From Streptomyces erythrochromogenes (GTDB taxonomy: Bacteria; Actinomycetota; Actinomycetes; Streptomycetales; Streptomycetaceae): a stretch of DNA of 64,000 nucleotides. The position numbers and the translations under genes are program-made. Of this stretch, positions 53,351-62,038 are shown piece after piece (position 1 is the first letter of the stretch; every line of letters begins with the position of its first letter). Location of the stretch: assembly GCF_036170895.1 (NCBI RefSeq), contig NZ_CP108036.1, positions 7,723,501 to 7,787,500 of the forward strand, read 5' to 3'. The notes under the pieces are model-generated. The model was not told the DNA's origin. It ran no database searches and saw only the letters and a program-made list of their open reading frames with translations.

Positions 53351-53754
53351 ATCCCGTGACCAAACCGCATGCGTCGGCCACGTCGTGGTGGTCTCACGAC
53401 AGGTCCCACCTCTCCCTCTGGTCCAAGGATTCGATCCTGTCGATCGGGTCCGTCGACTCGGTCCTGTCGATCGGATCGGTCGGCTCGGTGCTGTCCGTCG
53501 GCTCCGTGGGCTCCGCCCTCTCCGCCGCGTCCATCGGCTCCTCCCTCTCGCTGCTCTCCGCCGGGTCCTGGCTCAGTCTGGGCTCCGTGCTGTCCGCGCA
53601 GTCCCGCTGGTCGGTGCTCTCCTGGCGCTCACGCGACGGCCTCATGGCCGCGGGGGGCGTCGCCGCGGCCACCGCCGCCGTCGCCCTGCACACCACGTAC
53701 CGCAGCGGCCACGGGGGCGGCGGGGGCGGCGGAGCCGACAACGCGGCCGGCTGA
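53347..53754 (+). CDS. Serine-rich repeat protein, possible beta-solenoid
   Basis: 135 residues. About residues 18-95 follow a five-residue rhythm of Ser and Leu/Ile/Val (S-I-L-S-I-G-S-V-D-S-V-L-S-I-G-S and so on), like a narrow beta-helix with Ser at each corner. It is followed by a hydrophobic helix (GLMAAGGVAAATAAVALH) and a Gly-rich tail. The ATG overlaps the preceding stop, so it is coupled to the three-helix-bundle protein. Function unknown; membrane association is likely. Confidence 0.75.
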   Translation: MNPVTKPHASATSWWSHDRSHLSLWSKDSILSIGSVDSVLSIGSVGSVLSVGSVGSALSAASIGSSLSLLSAGSWLSLGSVLSAQSRWSVLSWRSRDGLMAAGGVAAATAAVALHTTYRSGHGGGGGGGADNAAG

Positions 53755-53853
53755 GGTCCGGCGGGCGAAACGGGCCCCGGGGCCGCGTCCCGGGACCTTG
53801 TGCGGGCTACGCGGCGGTGTCCCCGCAGGCCTCGCCGTCCCGGCTCTTCCCGC

Positions 53854-54141
53854 TCACTTCGCCTTGAGCAACTGGTCGACCCGCGGCACGGAGAGCCCGG
53901 TCAGTTCCGCGACCTGCTTGAGGGTGCGCCCCTCCTTCAACTCGCCCATGGCGGCGCTGCGTATGAGCTTGGCCTGTTTGGCGCCGGTGAGCATGTCATC
54001 AGTGACCAGTCGGGCGCCGCGCTCACGGGTGAGCGGGGACTCGATCTCGGCGAGGCGTGCACGGACGGCCTCCATGTACTGGTCCGTCAGGGCGCGCAGG
54101 TCGGCGTACACCTGCTCGTCGTGTGTGCTGGTATCGGTCAT
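53854..54141 (-). CDS. Small HTH protein (paralogue A)
   Basis: 95 residues starting MTDTSTHDEQVYADLRAL. A helical N-terminus precedes a C-terminal HTH (GRTLKQVAELTGLSVPRVDQLL) resembling sigma-70 region 4 or transposon-type HTH. It is divergent from a clear paralogue at 54282. Role unknown; DNA binding inferred. Confidence 0.78.
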   Translation of the reverse strand: MTDTSTHDEQVYADLRALTDQYMEAVRARLAEIESPLTRERGARLVTDDMLTGAKQAKLIRSAAMGELKEGRTLKQVAELTGLSVPRVDQLLKAK

Positions 54142-54281
54142 GCGGGTCAGCGTACTTCGCAGACGAGCCGCTTCCGGCTCCTCGTCCGGCCCCGCCTTGA
54201 CTACGGCCGCCACGAGGCCGATTCCCCTCCGTGTGGGGCTGGTTGGGGTGCTCCGGTCCGTGCGCAGGTAGCCTTGTGATC

Positions 54282-54551
54282 ATGCCCGAGGCCTCTCCCG
54301 CCGTCGACGCGATCCGCTCCGTGATCGCCGATCTCGCGGCCATCCCCGACCCTGCAGACCGTGCCCGCGCAGTGGGGACCGTCCTCGACGCCGTCCCCGA
54401 TCTGCAGGCCGGACTCCGTGCTGCGCGGCAGGCCGCCGTCATCGAGCTGAGGGCCACTCAGACCCTGGCCGAGGTGGCCGACATCCTCGGCATCTCCGTG
54501 CCGCGCGTGTCCCAGATCGCCTCGGGCGTCAGCCGCAGCTCGAGGAAGTGA
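54282..54551 (+). CDS. Small HTH protein (paralogue B)
   Basis: 89 residues starting MPEASPAVDAIRSVIADLAA. Its C-terminal HTH (TQTLAEVADILGISVPRVSQIA) matches that of the divergent gene at 53854 (TLxxVAxxxGxSVPRVxQ). Both have an all-helical dimer-like N-terminus. Probably a duplicated pair controlling the shared upstream region. Confidence 0.8.
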   Translation: MPEASPAVDAIRSVIADLAAIPDPADRARAVGTVLDAVPDLQAGLRAARQAAVIELRATQTLAEVADILGISVPRVSQIASGVSRSSRK

Positions 54552-54711
54552 CGGGGGTGCGCCCGACTCAGACGGCTCGTCAGTAACGGCTCCCGGGCGC
54601 TCGGTGTCCTGCTCCGAGCCCGCATCGCGCGCCGGATCCTCCGGAGCCCCGGCGCCTGGTTGCGGCCGCCGGGGCGGGTACGGGACGTCACACGGAGGCC
54701 GGTGGGCCCCG

Positions 54712-54918
54712 TCAACCGATCCTCTGGCTGGTTCCGTCGGGCAGGGTGCAGGTGTCGCCGCCGTAGAGGATGGACTTGACCTGTCCGCCCGCGGCAGTGC
54801 ACTCCTCCCTGGTGATGGTGGGGGACGAGGCGGCCTGAGCGCTGACGGCTCCGACTGCGCCCGTGCCGGCAAGGGTCGCTGCGGCCAGGATGAGGCCCAG
54901 CGTTCTGCGGATACGCAT
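54712..54918 (-). CDS. Small secreted peptide with two Cys
   Basis: 68 residues; GAGGAGGAAG precedes the ATG. Signal peptide to A-Q-A (about 30 residues). The mature part is short with one Cys pair (E-E-C-T and D-T-C-T-L-P-D-G-T). Family not recognised. Confidence 0.75.
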   Translation of the reverse strand: MRIRRTLGLILAAATLAGTGAVGAVSAQAASSPTITREECTAAGGQVKSILYGGDTCTLPDGTSQRIG

Positions 54919-55186
54919 GGCTTCCTCCTCTCGGGCGCCCGGCTCGGCCCTGTGGGAGGACAGCCCTCACAGGCCGGAGGTGCCCTACCCACCAGCATGG
55001 GCGCCGCCCGGGCGGATCGCGAGGCGGGCCGGACGCCGCCAGGGGGCCATGCGTCATGAGGTCGGGACAGCAAGGCCCGCGGAGGGTCCAGGCCCCCGCG
55101 ATGCCGTGCGTCCACGCGGGGAGTGCACGACATCGCGGGGGAGTGCCGGCGGCGGCGCTGCCTGCGCCCTGTGTTCCCGTGATGCC

Positions 55187-55500
55187 TCACTTGAACAGGC
55201 GGTCACCCGGAGTGGCCATGCGATGGGTGCCGCTGTGGCGGTTCACCCAGTCGCGGATCAGGCCGATGGAGTTGGCGCACTGCCAGCTGTCGTCGTACTC
55301 GCGCACCCCGGTGAAGGCCCCATAGCCTGCGATGATGCCGTCCACGCGGCCGTCGCCCAGCAACTTGTCGACGTACCAGGGGTCGTTGTACGTGGCGGCC
55401 CAGGACAGGGTGGCGGTGTCCACGCCGCACCGGCAGTTGACCTCCACCGCCGCGCCGGCCTCGGTGCACGCGGCAAGAGACGGCCTCGACGTCGAAGCGG
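55187..55500 (-). pseudogene. C-terminal piece of an unrecognised protein, frame broken
   Basis: The readable part is VEVNCRCGVDTATLSWAATY, then NDPWYVDKLLGDGRVDGIIA, and Y-D-D-S-W-Q-C-A-N-S-I-G-L-I-R-D-W-V-N-R-H. Upstream, plausible protein (VGVLGRGTARIIIIGRGRPQ) continues in another frame, so the gene appears frameshifted near 55480-55500. No family recognised. Confidence 0.4.
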
Positions 55501-55679
55501 GACTGCGGGCGTCCGCGGCCGATGATGATGATGCGGGCCGTGCCGCGGCCCAGGACGCCGACGTGCGGGTGCGCTCCAGGCGGGCGGTCACCGGTTCGGG
55601 TTCCGATGATGCGGATCTCGAGTCTGTAGAGCGCCGCGGGGCGGGGAGGCCCGGTGCGTGGGCGGGGGCGGGTGAACAG

Positions 55680-56311
55680 ATGGCGGCAGCAGAGTCTCAA
55701 GGTGCTGTGAAGAGGCCGGCGCGGGTCGACTGGGAGCTGATGCCCCTGGAAGGCGTCGGGCCGCTGTGTTTCGGTATGCCTATCGGTGCGGTCGCCGCGG
55801 TGCTGCTGGGCATGGCCGAGCTGCGTCGGTTCCAGGCCGGCCCATCGTTTCGGGAAGTCCTGGGTGTGGAGTTCGGTACTGGGCCTGCGGAGCCGGCCGT
55901 GTATGCCTACTTCGGTGACGGCCTGCTGTTCTGCGTCGCGGTCGACGCAGTGCGCGGCCCCCAGGTGACGCTCTGGGGACGAGAGTTGACGGCTTGCGCT
56001 CCGGCCGATCTGGAGCGGTTCCTCCTGCATGCTCACGATTGTGGGGTGCTCGATGTGAGGTACGGTCCGCGGGGAAACCCCGGAGCCAACGGGCTCGGTC
56101 TGGTCGTGCGGGTACAAGAGGCCGCCGGAAACGCGGTTACCCGGCCGGTCAGGTGGACCGGGCCTGGGCCGACCGCTGCACAGACGACTGGGAAGGCGCG
56201 ATCCCGGAATGCGAGTGGGTGGGCCGTCAGTGGATGTACCCCGGTCAGGCAGAGCACTGGCCCCCGCCTGGCTATGCGCCGAACTGGCATGACTGGCAAC
56301 CGCCCTTCTAG
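55680..56311 (+). pseudogene. Frameshifted hypothetical protein
   Basis: From the ATG at 55680 the frame reads V-D-W-E-L-M-P-L-E-G-V-G-P-L-C-F-G-M, then V-Y-A-Y-F-G-D-G-L-L-F-C-V-A-V-D, up to about 56100. Protein-like sequence then jumps frame to A-W-A-D-R-C-T-D-D-W-E-G-A-I-P-E-C-E-W-V-G and ends W-H-D-W-Q-P-P-F at 56311. Together these form a plausible 210-residue protein; the break is at about 56100-56140. Confidence 0.5.
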
Positions 56312-56394
56312 CCCCAAGCAGCTCTCCTGCCGCTGCTCGGCCAGAAGCCCGTGAAGATCACAGGCGGGTAAGGATGAGTATCCGGAGCAGTTGG

Positions 56395-56610
56395 AGATGA
56401 GGCCCGGCCGTACATGGCTCCCTGGAGTGTTTTCACGCGGTTGACGTGGCCTTCGGCGATGCCTGAGCGCCGGTGCAAGGTCAGGCCGGCGCTGACGGCG
56501 TCGAGGTCGCCGCGGAGGAAGCCGCGCCGGTGGCGGAGGAGTTCAGCGGAAGCCAGGGCGAGGTCGCAGGCACGGGCGATGTCCGGGCAGGCGATCCGCA
56601 CTCCAGCAAT
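56395..56610 (-). pseudogene. ISL3-family transposase C-terminal remnant
   Basis: The minus strand reads R-I-A-C-P-D-I-A-R-A-C-D-L-A, then L-L-R-H-R-R-G-F-L, and L-H-R-R-S-G-I-A-E-G-H-V-N-R-V-K-T-L-Q-G-A-M-Y-G-R-A-S. The last is the signature end of ISL3 transposases. The rest of the protein is gone and residues between the two pieces are altered. Confidence 0.75.
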
Positions 56611-56679
56611 CGGCGGGCGATCGGGTGGCAGGGTGTCCCTGCGGGCGCATGATCCAGCCGGTGTCCCCGCCGCGGACAT

Positions 56680-56970
56680 CCTGGCGGTCCCCGCCTCGCC
56701 GCCGGCCCGGGCGACACCGTCGGCATCCGGGTGCGCACCACCAGCAACCCGCCGCACGCCCTGTACGTCATCGCCGCCGGCCGCCTCACCCCGCACACCA
56801 GCGCCAGCAGCGCCTTCGCCCGCCTCCACCCGCTCATCGAGGCGGCCGCCCGCCCTGCGACGGGATGCGGTGCCGAGGCCCGCGCGCCGTGCAACCCGAA
56901 CTGCCTGCCCGACCCCACGACCGACCAACAACCCCCGCCGGCGGGGCGCCACGAGCGCCCCGCGCCGTGA
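56680..56970 (+). pseudogene. C-terminal remnant adjoining the ISL3 fragment
   Basis: The frame D-T-V-G-I-R-V-R-T-T-S-N-P-P-H-A-L-Y-V-I-A-A-G-R-L-T-P ending at 56970 looks like genuine protein. It has no start and begins just beyond the ISL3 remnant, so its N-terminus was probably lost by insertion. Its stop overlaps the ATG of the next gene, as in an operon. Confidence 0.45.
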
Positions 56971-58061
56971 TGAAGGAGAAGAACGTGATCCGCGCCGGAC
57001 GCCTGCAGCACGTCCAGACCATGTCCGACCTGGCCGACGCCCTCGGCAAGGCTCTCGTCACTGTCCGAAACCAGAAGCCGTACGCTGCGGAAGGCCACCC
57101 GGCACCGATCAGCTCGCACAAGGCCCGCAATCAGCTTTGGGACTCGGAGCAGACCAAGGCCTACTACGCCGGCGAGCCCATCCCCGAGCTGCCCCCGGTC
57201 GACGACGACGAGGACCTCCTGGACCGCCACGAGGCCGCCGAACTGCTCGGAGTCGCCCCCGTGAGCTGGAACACCTACAAGAAGGACCCGGGCCTGGCCG
57301 CCGGCGTCGTCCTCGTGCCGGAAGGCCCCAAGGGCACCGAGCACTGGCCCCGGCGCCTGGTCCTTGCGTACAAGGACGGCCGGCCCGGCCGCGGCGCCGG
57401 CGGCGGCCGCCGTGAGGGAAGCGGCGACATGATCCCCCGCGACGAGATTCTGCCGCGGATCGCCGAGCTCCTGGACGCCGACCCCGCCGTCACCGTCGCG
57501 ACCGTCTCCGACACCCTCGGCATCACCAAGTTCCCCACCGCGCAGTCCGGCCTGGCCACCCTGCGCGGCCGGCGCATCGCCGACCTCGTCGAGCAGCGGC
57601 CCGGTCTCGACCTGAAGGACGCCGCTCTCCAGCTGGGCTACCCCGCCATCACCCACCGCGCCGCCGTCACGTTCGCTGAGCGGGAGCTCCGCGCCCGCAG
57701 TGCCCAGCCCTACCTGCAGCACACCGCCAACGTCCTGGCCGCAGCCGGCATCGCCCAGCAGGCCCAGGTGGAGATGCGCAGGCTCGACGGAGGAGCCGTG
57801 GCCGCCGCCGTGCTGCTCGGCACCGACCAGCCGGCCGCAGCCGCGGTATGGGACTCCCGCTTCGGATGGCGGACCGCGACCAGCCGCCGGCACCCCATCG
57901 GCAAGGACACCGACACCGCGCCCGAGGGCGAGGGGATCCGCTACCTGGGCAGCGGGCTGCGACCCGAGCCCGATGAGCTGCTGGCAGCCCTGCGCGATCA
58001 GCGCTGCGGCACCAAGCGGCCCAAGGCCAGCATGAACGAGTTCATCGGCAGCGAGGAATGA
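56970..58061 (+). CDS. Hypothetical HTH-containing protein of an accessory element
   Basis: 363 residues. The N-terminus (SDLADALGKALVTVRNQKPYAA) and middle (D-R-H-E-A-A-E-L-L-G-V-A-P-V-S-W-N-T-Y-K-K-D-P) resemble excisionase-like winged HTH units. A second HTH-like unit is near A-V-T-V-A-T-V-S-D-T-L-G-I-T-K-F-P. The last 100 residues are Ala-rich. It lies in a patch of broken genes typical of an integrated element. Exact role unknown. Confidence 0.65.
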   Translation: MKEKNVIRAGRLQHVQTMSDLADALGKALVTVRNQKPYAAEGHPAPISSHKARNQLWDSEQTKAYYAGEPIPELPPVDDDEDLLDRHEAAELLGVAPVSWNTYKKDPGLAAGVVLVPEGPKGTEHWPRRLVLAYKDGRPGRGAGGGRREGSGDMIPRDEILPRIAELLDADPAVTVATVSDTLGITKFPTAQSGLATLRGRRIADLVEQRPGLDLKDAALQLGYPAITHRAAVTFAERELRARSAQPYLQHTANVLAAAGIAQQAQVEMRRLDGGAVAAAVLLGTDQPAAAAVWDSRFGWRTATSRRHPIGKDTDTAPEGEGIRYLGSGLRPEPDELLAALRDQRCGTKRPKASMNEFIGSEE

Positions 58062-58126
58062 CCGAGAGCCGGTGGAGGTCCGGGCTGCCGGCATGCCGAA
58101 ACTCAAGTGACCGTCGGGGGAGACAC

Positions 58127-58551
58127 GTGACTCCGGATAGCCACGCCGAGGTGGTCGGGGCGCTCGTCCTGGTCGTGATGTGGCGCCGCCGCCGGAACGG
58201 CCGGGGGACGGGATCGTGCGGATCCCGGAGACGAACACCGTCTGGTGACCCCGTGTGCCGCCGAGAGGCCCCGTCTGCAACGGCGCGCGCTTCAGGCCTG
58301 GCGGTCCGGTATGGCCTACGCACGCTCTCCCGCACACCGCGCGCGCCACAGGCCGACTGCCCGCACAAATCGGCTGGTACCTGCTCGCCATCGGCATCCC
58401 GCTCTGCGTCATCTACTTCCCCGTCACGGGAATCTGGGCCCTGCCCGTCATCGGAGTTCTCGCGCTCATCGCCGCCCACCAGTCCCACGACTGGGCTGAG
58501 CCGGGGCGGCTGCCCGGGGAACCTTTTCAGCCCATCAGGGAGAAGTCGTGA
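58127..58551 (+). pseudogene. Decayed small membrane-protein genes
   Basis: A GTG at 58127 with GGGGGAG upstream opens S-H-A-E-V-V-G-A-L-V-L-V-V-M-W, then protein-like sequence shifts frame to G-I-V-R-I-P-E-T-N-T-V-W and stops. A GTG at 58245 overlaps that stop, and its frame again gives way at about 58370 to Q-I-G-W-Y-L-L-A-I-G-I-P-L-C-V-I-Y-F-P, ending at 58551. Two adjoining small genes with frameshifts are the simplest reading. Confidence 0.4.
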
Positions 58552-58681
58552 TGAGGTCAACCACCGCCCGAGTCGCTCCCAGCTACGGCCGGACTGCGTC
58601 GCCCCGGGCACCGGCGCGGCTTCACCCTGGGCAGAAGGCCACCCCCTTCCCTCCGCGCCCCGGATCCCTAGAGTGAGGGGG

Positions 58682-59131
58682 GTGAGCCCTCATACGCCGA
58701 ACGAGTCCCGCGTCATCTCCGTGCGCCCGCAAGCTCCGTCGCCCGGTTCCGGCGGGGCGGCCGGCGCCCTGCGGAGACCCGTGGGGGGTCCACAGCCACG
58801 CGCGCCGAGGGAGCCCCTGTGGCGTGACCTCGTCGGCGACGTGCTCCGGCGCGAGCGGCTCGCCCAGGAGCGGACACTGAAGGACGTCTCGGAGGCGGCC
58901 CGGATCTCGATGCCGTACCTGTCGGAGGTGGAGCGCGGACGCAAGGAAGCATCCTCCGAGGTGCTCGCGGCCGCCGCCCAGGCCCTCGGGCTCGGCCTCG
59001 CCGACCTGCTCCTGCGCGCCGGTGACGAGCTGGCCCGGCACGCCCGGAGCCGGGTGGTCCGGAGCCGCACGTCACCCACGTCGCCCACGTCGCCCACGTC
59101 GCAGTACGACGGCTTCTGCCTCGCCGCCTGA
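58682..59131 (+). CDS. popR: PopR, activator of clpP3-clpP4
   Basis: 149 residues from a GTG at 58682. The XRE-type HTH is of the ClgR/PopR class: W-R-D-L-V-G-D-V-L-R-R-E-R-L-A-Q-E-R-T-L, then I-S-M-P-Y-L-S-E-V-E-R-G-R-K-E-A-S-S-E-V-L. It ends Leu-Ala-Ala; the two terminal alanines are known to target PopR for ClpP1/P2 degradation. It is convergent with clpP4-clpP3, and a PopR box lies upstream of clpP3. A short T-S-P repeat precedes the C-terminus. Confidence 0.88.
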   Translation: MSPHTPNESRVISVRPQAPSPGSGGAAGALRRPVGGPQPRAPREPLWRDLVGDVLRRERLAQERTLKDVSEAARISMPYLSEVERGRKEASSEVLAAAAQALGLGLADLLLRAGDELARHARSRVVRSRTSPTSPTSPTSQYDGFCLAA

Positions 59132-59148
59132 CCGGACCGGACCGGACC

Positions 59149-59212
59149 GGGCCGAGGGCCGGTACGACGGGGCGCGCCCTCGTCGTACCGGCCGCTCGCC
59201 GGCCCTCGGCCA
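59149..59212. terminator. Nested palindromes between popR and clpP4
   Basis: A perfect 13-bp inverted repeat (GGCCGGTACGACG and complement, 59157-59193) is nested within an outer GGCCGAGGGCC / GGCCCTCGGCC pair, between convergent stops. Confidence 0.75.
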
Positions 59213-59227
59213 CGGCCGGGTTTGGGC

Positions 59228-59830
59228 TCAGATGAACGCGGCCCGTCGGCTCAGCACCTCGTCGGCGAGCCCGTAGGCCACGGCCTCCTCGGAGGTGAAC
59301 ACCTTTTCCCGGTCCATGTGCCCGCGCAGCGTCGCCACGTCGTGGTGCGTGTGAAGGGACAGGACCTTCTCCACCTGCGAGCGGATGCGGGCCATCTCTT
59401 TGGCCGCGAGGCTGAGGTCGGAGACGGTCCCCTGCCGGCCGCCGCTGGCCGGCTGGCCGAGCAGCACCCGCGCGTGCTGGAGCACGAACCGTCGCCCGGG
59501 GTCTCCGCCCGCCAGCAGCACCGCCGCCGTCGACGCCGCCTGACCGACGCAGAAGGTGGAGATCGGCGCCTGCACGAACGTCATCGTGTCGTAGATCGCC
59601 ATCAACGAAGTGAACGAACCTCCGGGCGAGTTGAGATAGATCGAGATTTCCTGCTCCGGGCTCGCCGACTCCAGGTGCAGGAGCTGCGCGATGACCACGT
59701 TGGCGATCCCGTCGTCGATCTCGGTGCCGAGGAAGATGATCCGCTCGTTCAGCAGCCGGCTGAAGACGTCGTAGGACCGCTCGCCCTGCGCGGTCCGCTC
59801 GATCACGTAGGGAACCGTGTACGACCCCAT
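59228..59830 (-). CDS. clpP4: ClpP4-type subunit with degenerate catalytic triad
   Basis: 200 residues. The ClpP fold is complete: [12 protein letters not shown] (66-76) and Ser100 in G-Q-A-A-S-T. But the catalytic His of the usual H-Q-P motif is Gly125 (R-V-L-L-G-Q-P), and the catalytic Asp of R-D-x-D-R-D is His171 (T-L-R-G-H-M-D-R-E). It is therefore probably not a serine protease by itself. It starts two bases past the clpP3 stop, as the second gene of the operon, and should form mixed rings with ClpP3. Confidence 0.92.
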   Translation of the reverse strand: MGSYTVPYVIERTAQGERSYDVFSRLLNERIIFLGTEIDDGIANVVIAQLLHLESASPEQEISIYLNSPGGSFTSLMAIYDTMTFVQAPISTFCVGQAASTAAVLLAGGDPGRRFVLQHARVLLGQPASGGRQGTVSDLSLAAKEMARIRSQVEKVLSLHTHHDVATLRGHMDREKVFTSEEAVAYGLADEVLSRRAAFI

Positions 59831-59831
59831 G

Positions 59832-60470
59832 TCACAGCCCCGTCCGTCGGCGCGGCGTGGCCGGGCGGATGTCGGCGAGCGACTCCACCACCCGGTCCAC
59901 CATCCCGTATTCCCTGGCCTGTTCGGCCGTGAACCAGCGGTCCCGGTCGCCGTCCCGCGCGATCGTCTCCTCGCTCTGCCCGGTGTGCTGGGCGGTGATC
60001 CGCTCGACGGCCTTCTTGGTGAACTGGAGGTTCTCCGCCTGGATCTCGATGTCCGCGGCGGTGCCACCGATGCCCGCCGAGGGCTGGTGCATCATGATCC
60101 GCGCGTTCGGCAGCGCGAACCGCTTGCCGGGCGTCCCCACGGTGAGCAGGAACTGGCCCATGCTGGCGGCGAAGCCCATCGCCAGCGTTGAGACGTCGTT
60201 CGGGATGAGCCGCATCGTGTCGTAGATGGCGAGACCCGCGGTGACCGACCCGCCGGGGCTGTTGACGTACAGGCTGATGTCGGAGCGTGGGTCCTGCGCC
60301 GACAGCAGCAGCAACTGCGCGCACACCCGGTTGGCCGACACCTCGTCGACCTGGGTGCCGAGGAGGACGATCCGCTGGTCGAGCAGCCTTGCCGCGAGGT
60401 GGTCGTCGAAGTGGCCGGGCGGTGTGTCGTCCTCCTCCGCGCGGGGCGCGAGCATGGTGAGGGGAGTCAT
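59832..60470 (-). CDS. clpP3: ClpP3 protease subunit
   Basis: 212 residues. The ClpP triad is intact: Ser103 in G-F-A-A-S-M-G-Q, His128 in M-M-H-Q-P-S-A-G, and Asp about 173 in [10 protein letters not shown]. The N-terminal handle and Y-V-N-S-P-G-G-S are normal. First gene of the clpP3-clpP4 operon; the PopR box lies 72 bp upstream of its ATG. This paralogue pair is normally expressed when ClpP1/P2 activity falls. Confidence 0.95.
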   Translation of the reverse strand: MTPLTMLAPRAEEDDTPPGHFDDHLAARLLDQRIVLLGTQVDEVSANRVCAQLLLLSAQDPRSDISLYVNSPGGSVTAGLAIYDTMRLIPNDVSTLAMGFAASMGQFLLTVGTPGKRFALPNARIMMHQPSAGIGGTAADIEIQAENLQFTKKAVERITAQHTGQSEETIARDGDRDRWFTAEQAREYGMVDRVVESLADIRPATPRRRTGL

Positions 60471-60541
60471 CTCTTCTCCTTGTCGAGGCGGGATGCCGTC
60501 GACTTCACTCTTGACCCCGGGAACCCCTTGGACGCCGTTCC

Positions 60542-60556
60542 TCTGCCCCTGGCAGA
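60542..60556. promoter_or_regulatory. PopR binding site (PopR box)
   Basis: TCTGCC-CCT-GGCAGA matches the reported PopR palindrome TCTGCC-N3-GGCAGA exactly. It lies upstream of clpP3 and only about 30 bp from the left end of the insertion element. Confidence 0.9.
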
Positions 60557-60586
60557 TCCGCCACGGGCGGACACGACGTCACGACA

Positions 60587-60614
60587 CTAACGAGCTCGTG
60601 CATGGTTGGTGGTG
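60587..60614. repeat. Left terminal inverted repeat of the outer element
   Basis: 28 bp beginning CTAACGAGCTCGTGCATGG; exact complement of the copy at 62873-62900. Confidence 0.93.
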
Positions 60615-60645
60615 GCACGTCGAAAGGTGCAGGTCGGCGCGGTGG

Positions 60646-60805
60646 TCACTGTGGCTGACGGGCCCCGCGGGTGGCGGTCTGCTGGTGTGAGAGCAGTCCG
60701 GCGATGGCTTGGATCGTGTCACTCATCTGCTCGCGTCGGCCGAGGTGGCGAGCGAGTGCCCGCCAGTTCTTGAGGTGTGCGATGCCGTGCTCGACCCGGA
60801 TCCGG
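60646..60805 (-). pseudogene. C-terminal part of the outer transposase
   Basis: Encodes I-R-V-E-H-G-I-A-H-L-K-N-W-R-A-L-A and onward to the stop at 60646. Joined to 62074 with one copy of the CCGG duplication, the frame reads ...H-S-S-R-R-I-R-V-E-H-G... without a break, giving a 289-residue transposase. Confidence 0.9.
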
Positions 60806-60874
60806 GGGTGTGCCGCACGATCGGGTGACATCTGAACTGGCCTGCCCTGTAGGGCAGGTGGGAAGGATGTCGCT

Positions 60875-61183
60875 GTGCCCAAGCCTTATCCGGAAGAGTT
60901 CCGCCAGGACGTCGTGCGGGTCGCGAGGAACCGCGGCCCGGGTGTGACGGTCGAGCAGGTCGCCACCGACTTCAGTGTCCACCCGATGACGCTGTGGAAA
61001 TGGATGCGTCGGGCGGACATCGACGACGGGGCCAAGCCCGGGACGACCAGCCAGGAGAACGCGGAACTGCGGGAAGCGCGAAGGCGGATCAAGCTGCTGG
61101 AGCAGGAGAACGAGGTCCTGCGCCGGGCCGCGGCGTATCTGTCGCAGGCGCATCTGCCGGGAAAAGGATCTACCCGCTCGTGA
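60875..61183 (+). CDS. IS3-family transposase OrfA
   Basis: 102 residues: HTH (YPEEFRQDVVRVARNRGPGV, then TVEQVATDFSVHPMTLWKWM) and a leucine-zipper-like coil (RRIKLLEQENEVLRRAAAYL). A GGGAAAAGG run at about 61159-61167 suits -1 frameshifting into orfB. The stop TGA overlaps the GTG start of orfB. Confidence 0.93.
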   Translation: MPKPYPEEFRQDVVRVARNRGPGVTVEQVATDFSVHPMTLWKWMRRADIDDGAKPGTTSQENAELREARRRIKLLEQENEVLRRAAAYLSQAHLPGKGSTRS

Positions 61184-62038
61184 AAGAGCTGGCTGCGGAG
61201 GGAACGCCCGTCGCGGTGACGTGCCGGGTACTGAAGCTCGCCAGGCAGCCGTACTACCGATGGATCGACCAGCCGGTTGGCGACGCCGTCCTCGCCCAGG
61301 CGTATCGCGCGAACGCGCTGTTCGACGCCCACCGCGAGGACCCGGAGTTCGGCTACCGCTTCCTGGCCGACGAAGCCCGCGATGCCGGGGCGTCGATGGC
61401 GGACCGGACCGCGTGGCGGATCTGCCGGGACAACCGCTGGTGGAGCGTGTTCGGCAAGAAACGCGGCCGCGGCGGCAAGGCCGGCCCCTCCGGTCCACGA
61501 CGATCTCGTCCGTCGCGACTTCACCGCGGCCGGCCCGAACCGGCTGTGGCTCGCCGACATCACCGAGCACGCCACCGGCGACGGCAAGCTGTATCTCTGC
61601 GCGATCGAGGACGTGTTCAGCAACAGGATCGTGGGCTACTCCATCGACGCGCGGATGAAGTCCCGACTGGCCGTGACCGCCCTCGATAACGCCGTGGCCC
61701 GGCGCGAACACGTCGACGGATGCATCCTGCACACCGATCGCGGATCGCAATTTAGATCAAGGAAATTCGTCCGGGCGCTCGACCGCCACCGGATGGCCGG
61801 ATCCATAGGGAGAGTCGGGGCAGCCGGCGACAACGCGGCCGTGGAGTCCTTCTTCAGCCTGCTGCAGAAGAACGTCCTCGACCGCCGACGCTGGACCACC
61901 CGCGAGGAACTACGAATCGCCATCGTGACGTGGATCGAGCGGACCTACCACCGACGCCGCAGACAAGCCGCACTCGGCCGCCTGACACCCATCGAATACG
62001 AGACCGTCATGACCACACCGGCCCTCCAAGCCGCGTGA
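61180..62038 (+). pseudogene. IS3-family transposase OrfB, frameshifted
   Basis: The first part (VKELAAEGTPVAVTCRVLKL, then F-G-Y-R-F-L-A-D-E-A-R) runs in one frame to about 61490. The rve/DDE core continues in the next: W-L-A-D-I-T-E-H-A-T, H-T-D-R-G-S-Q-F, and D-N-A-A-V-E-S-F-F (Asp, Asp, Glu). One extra base near 61485-61492 accounts for the shift. As it stands the element should not move by itself. Confidence 0.88.
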
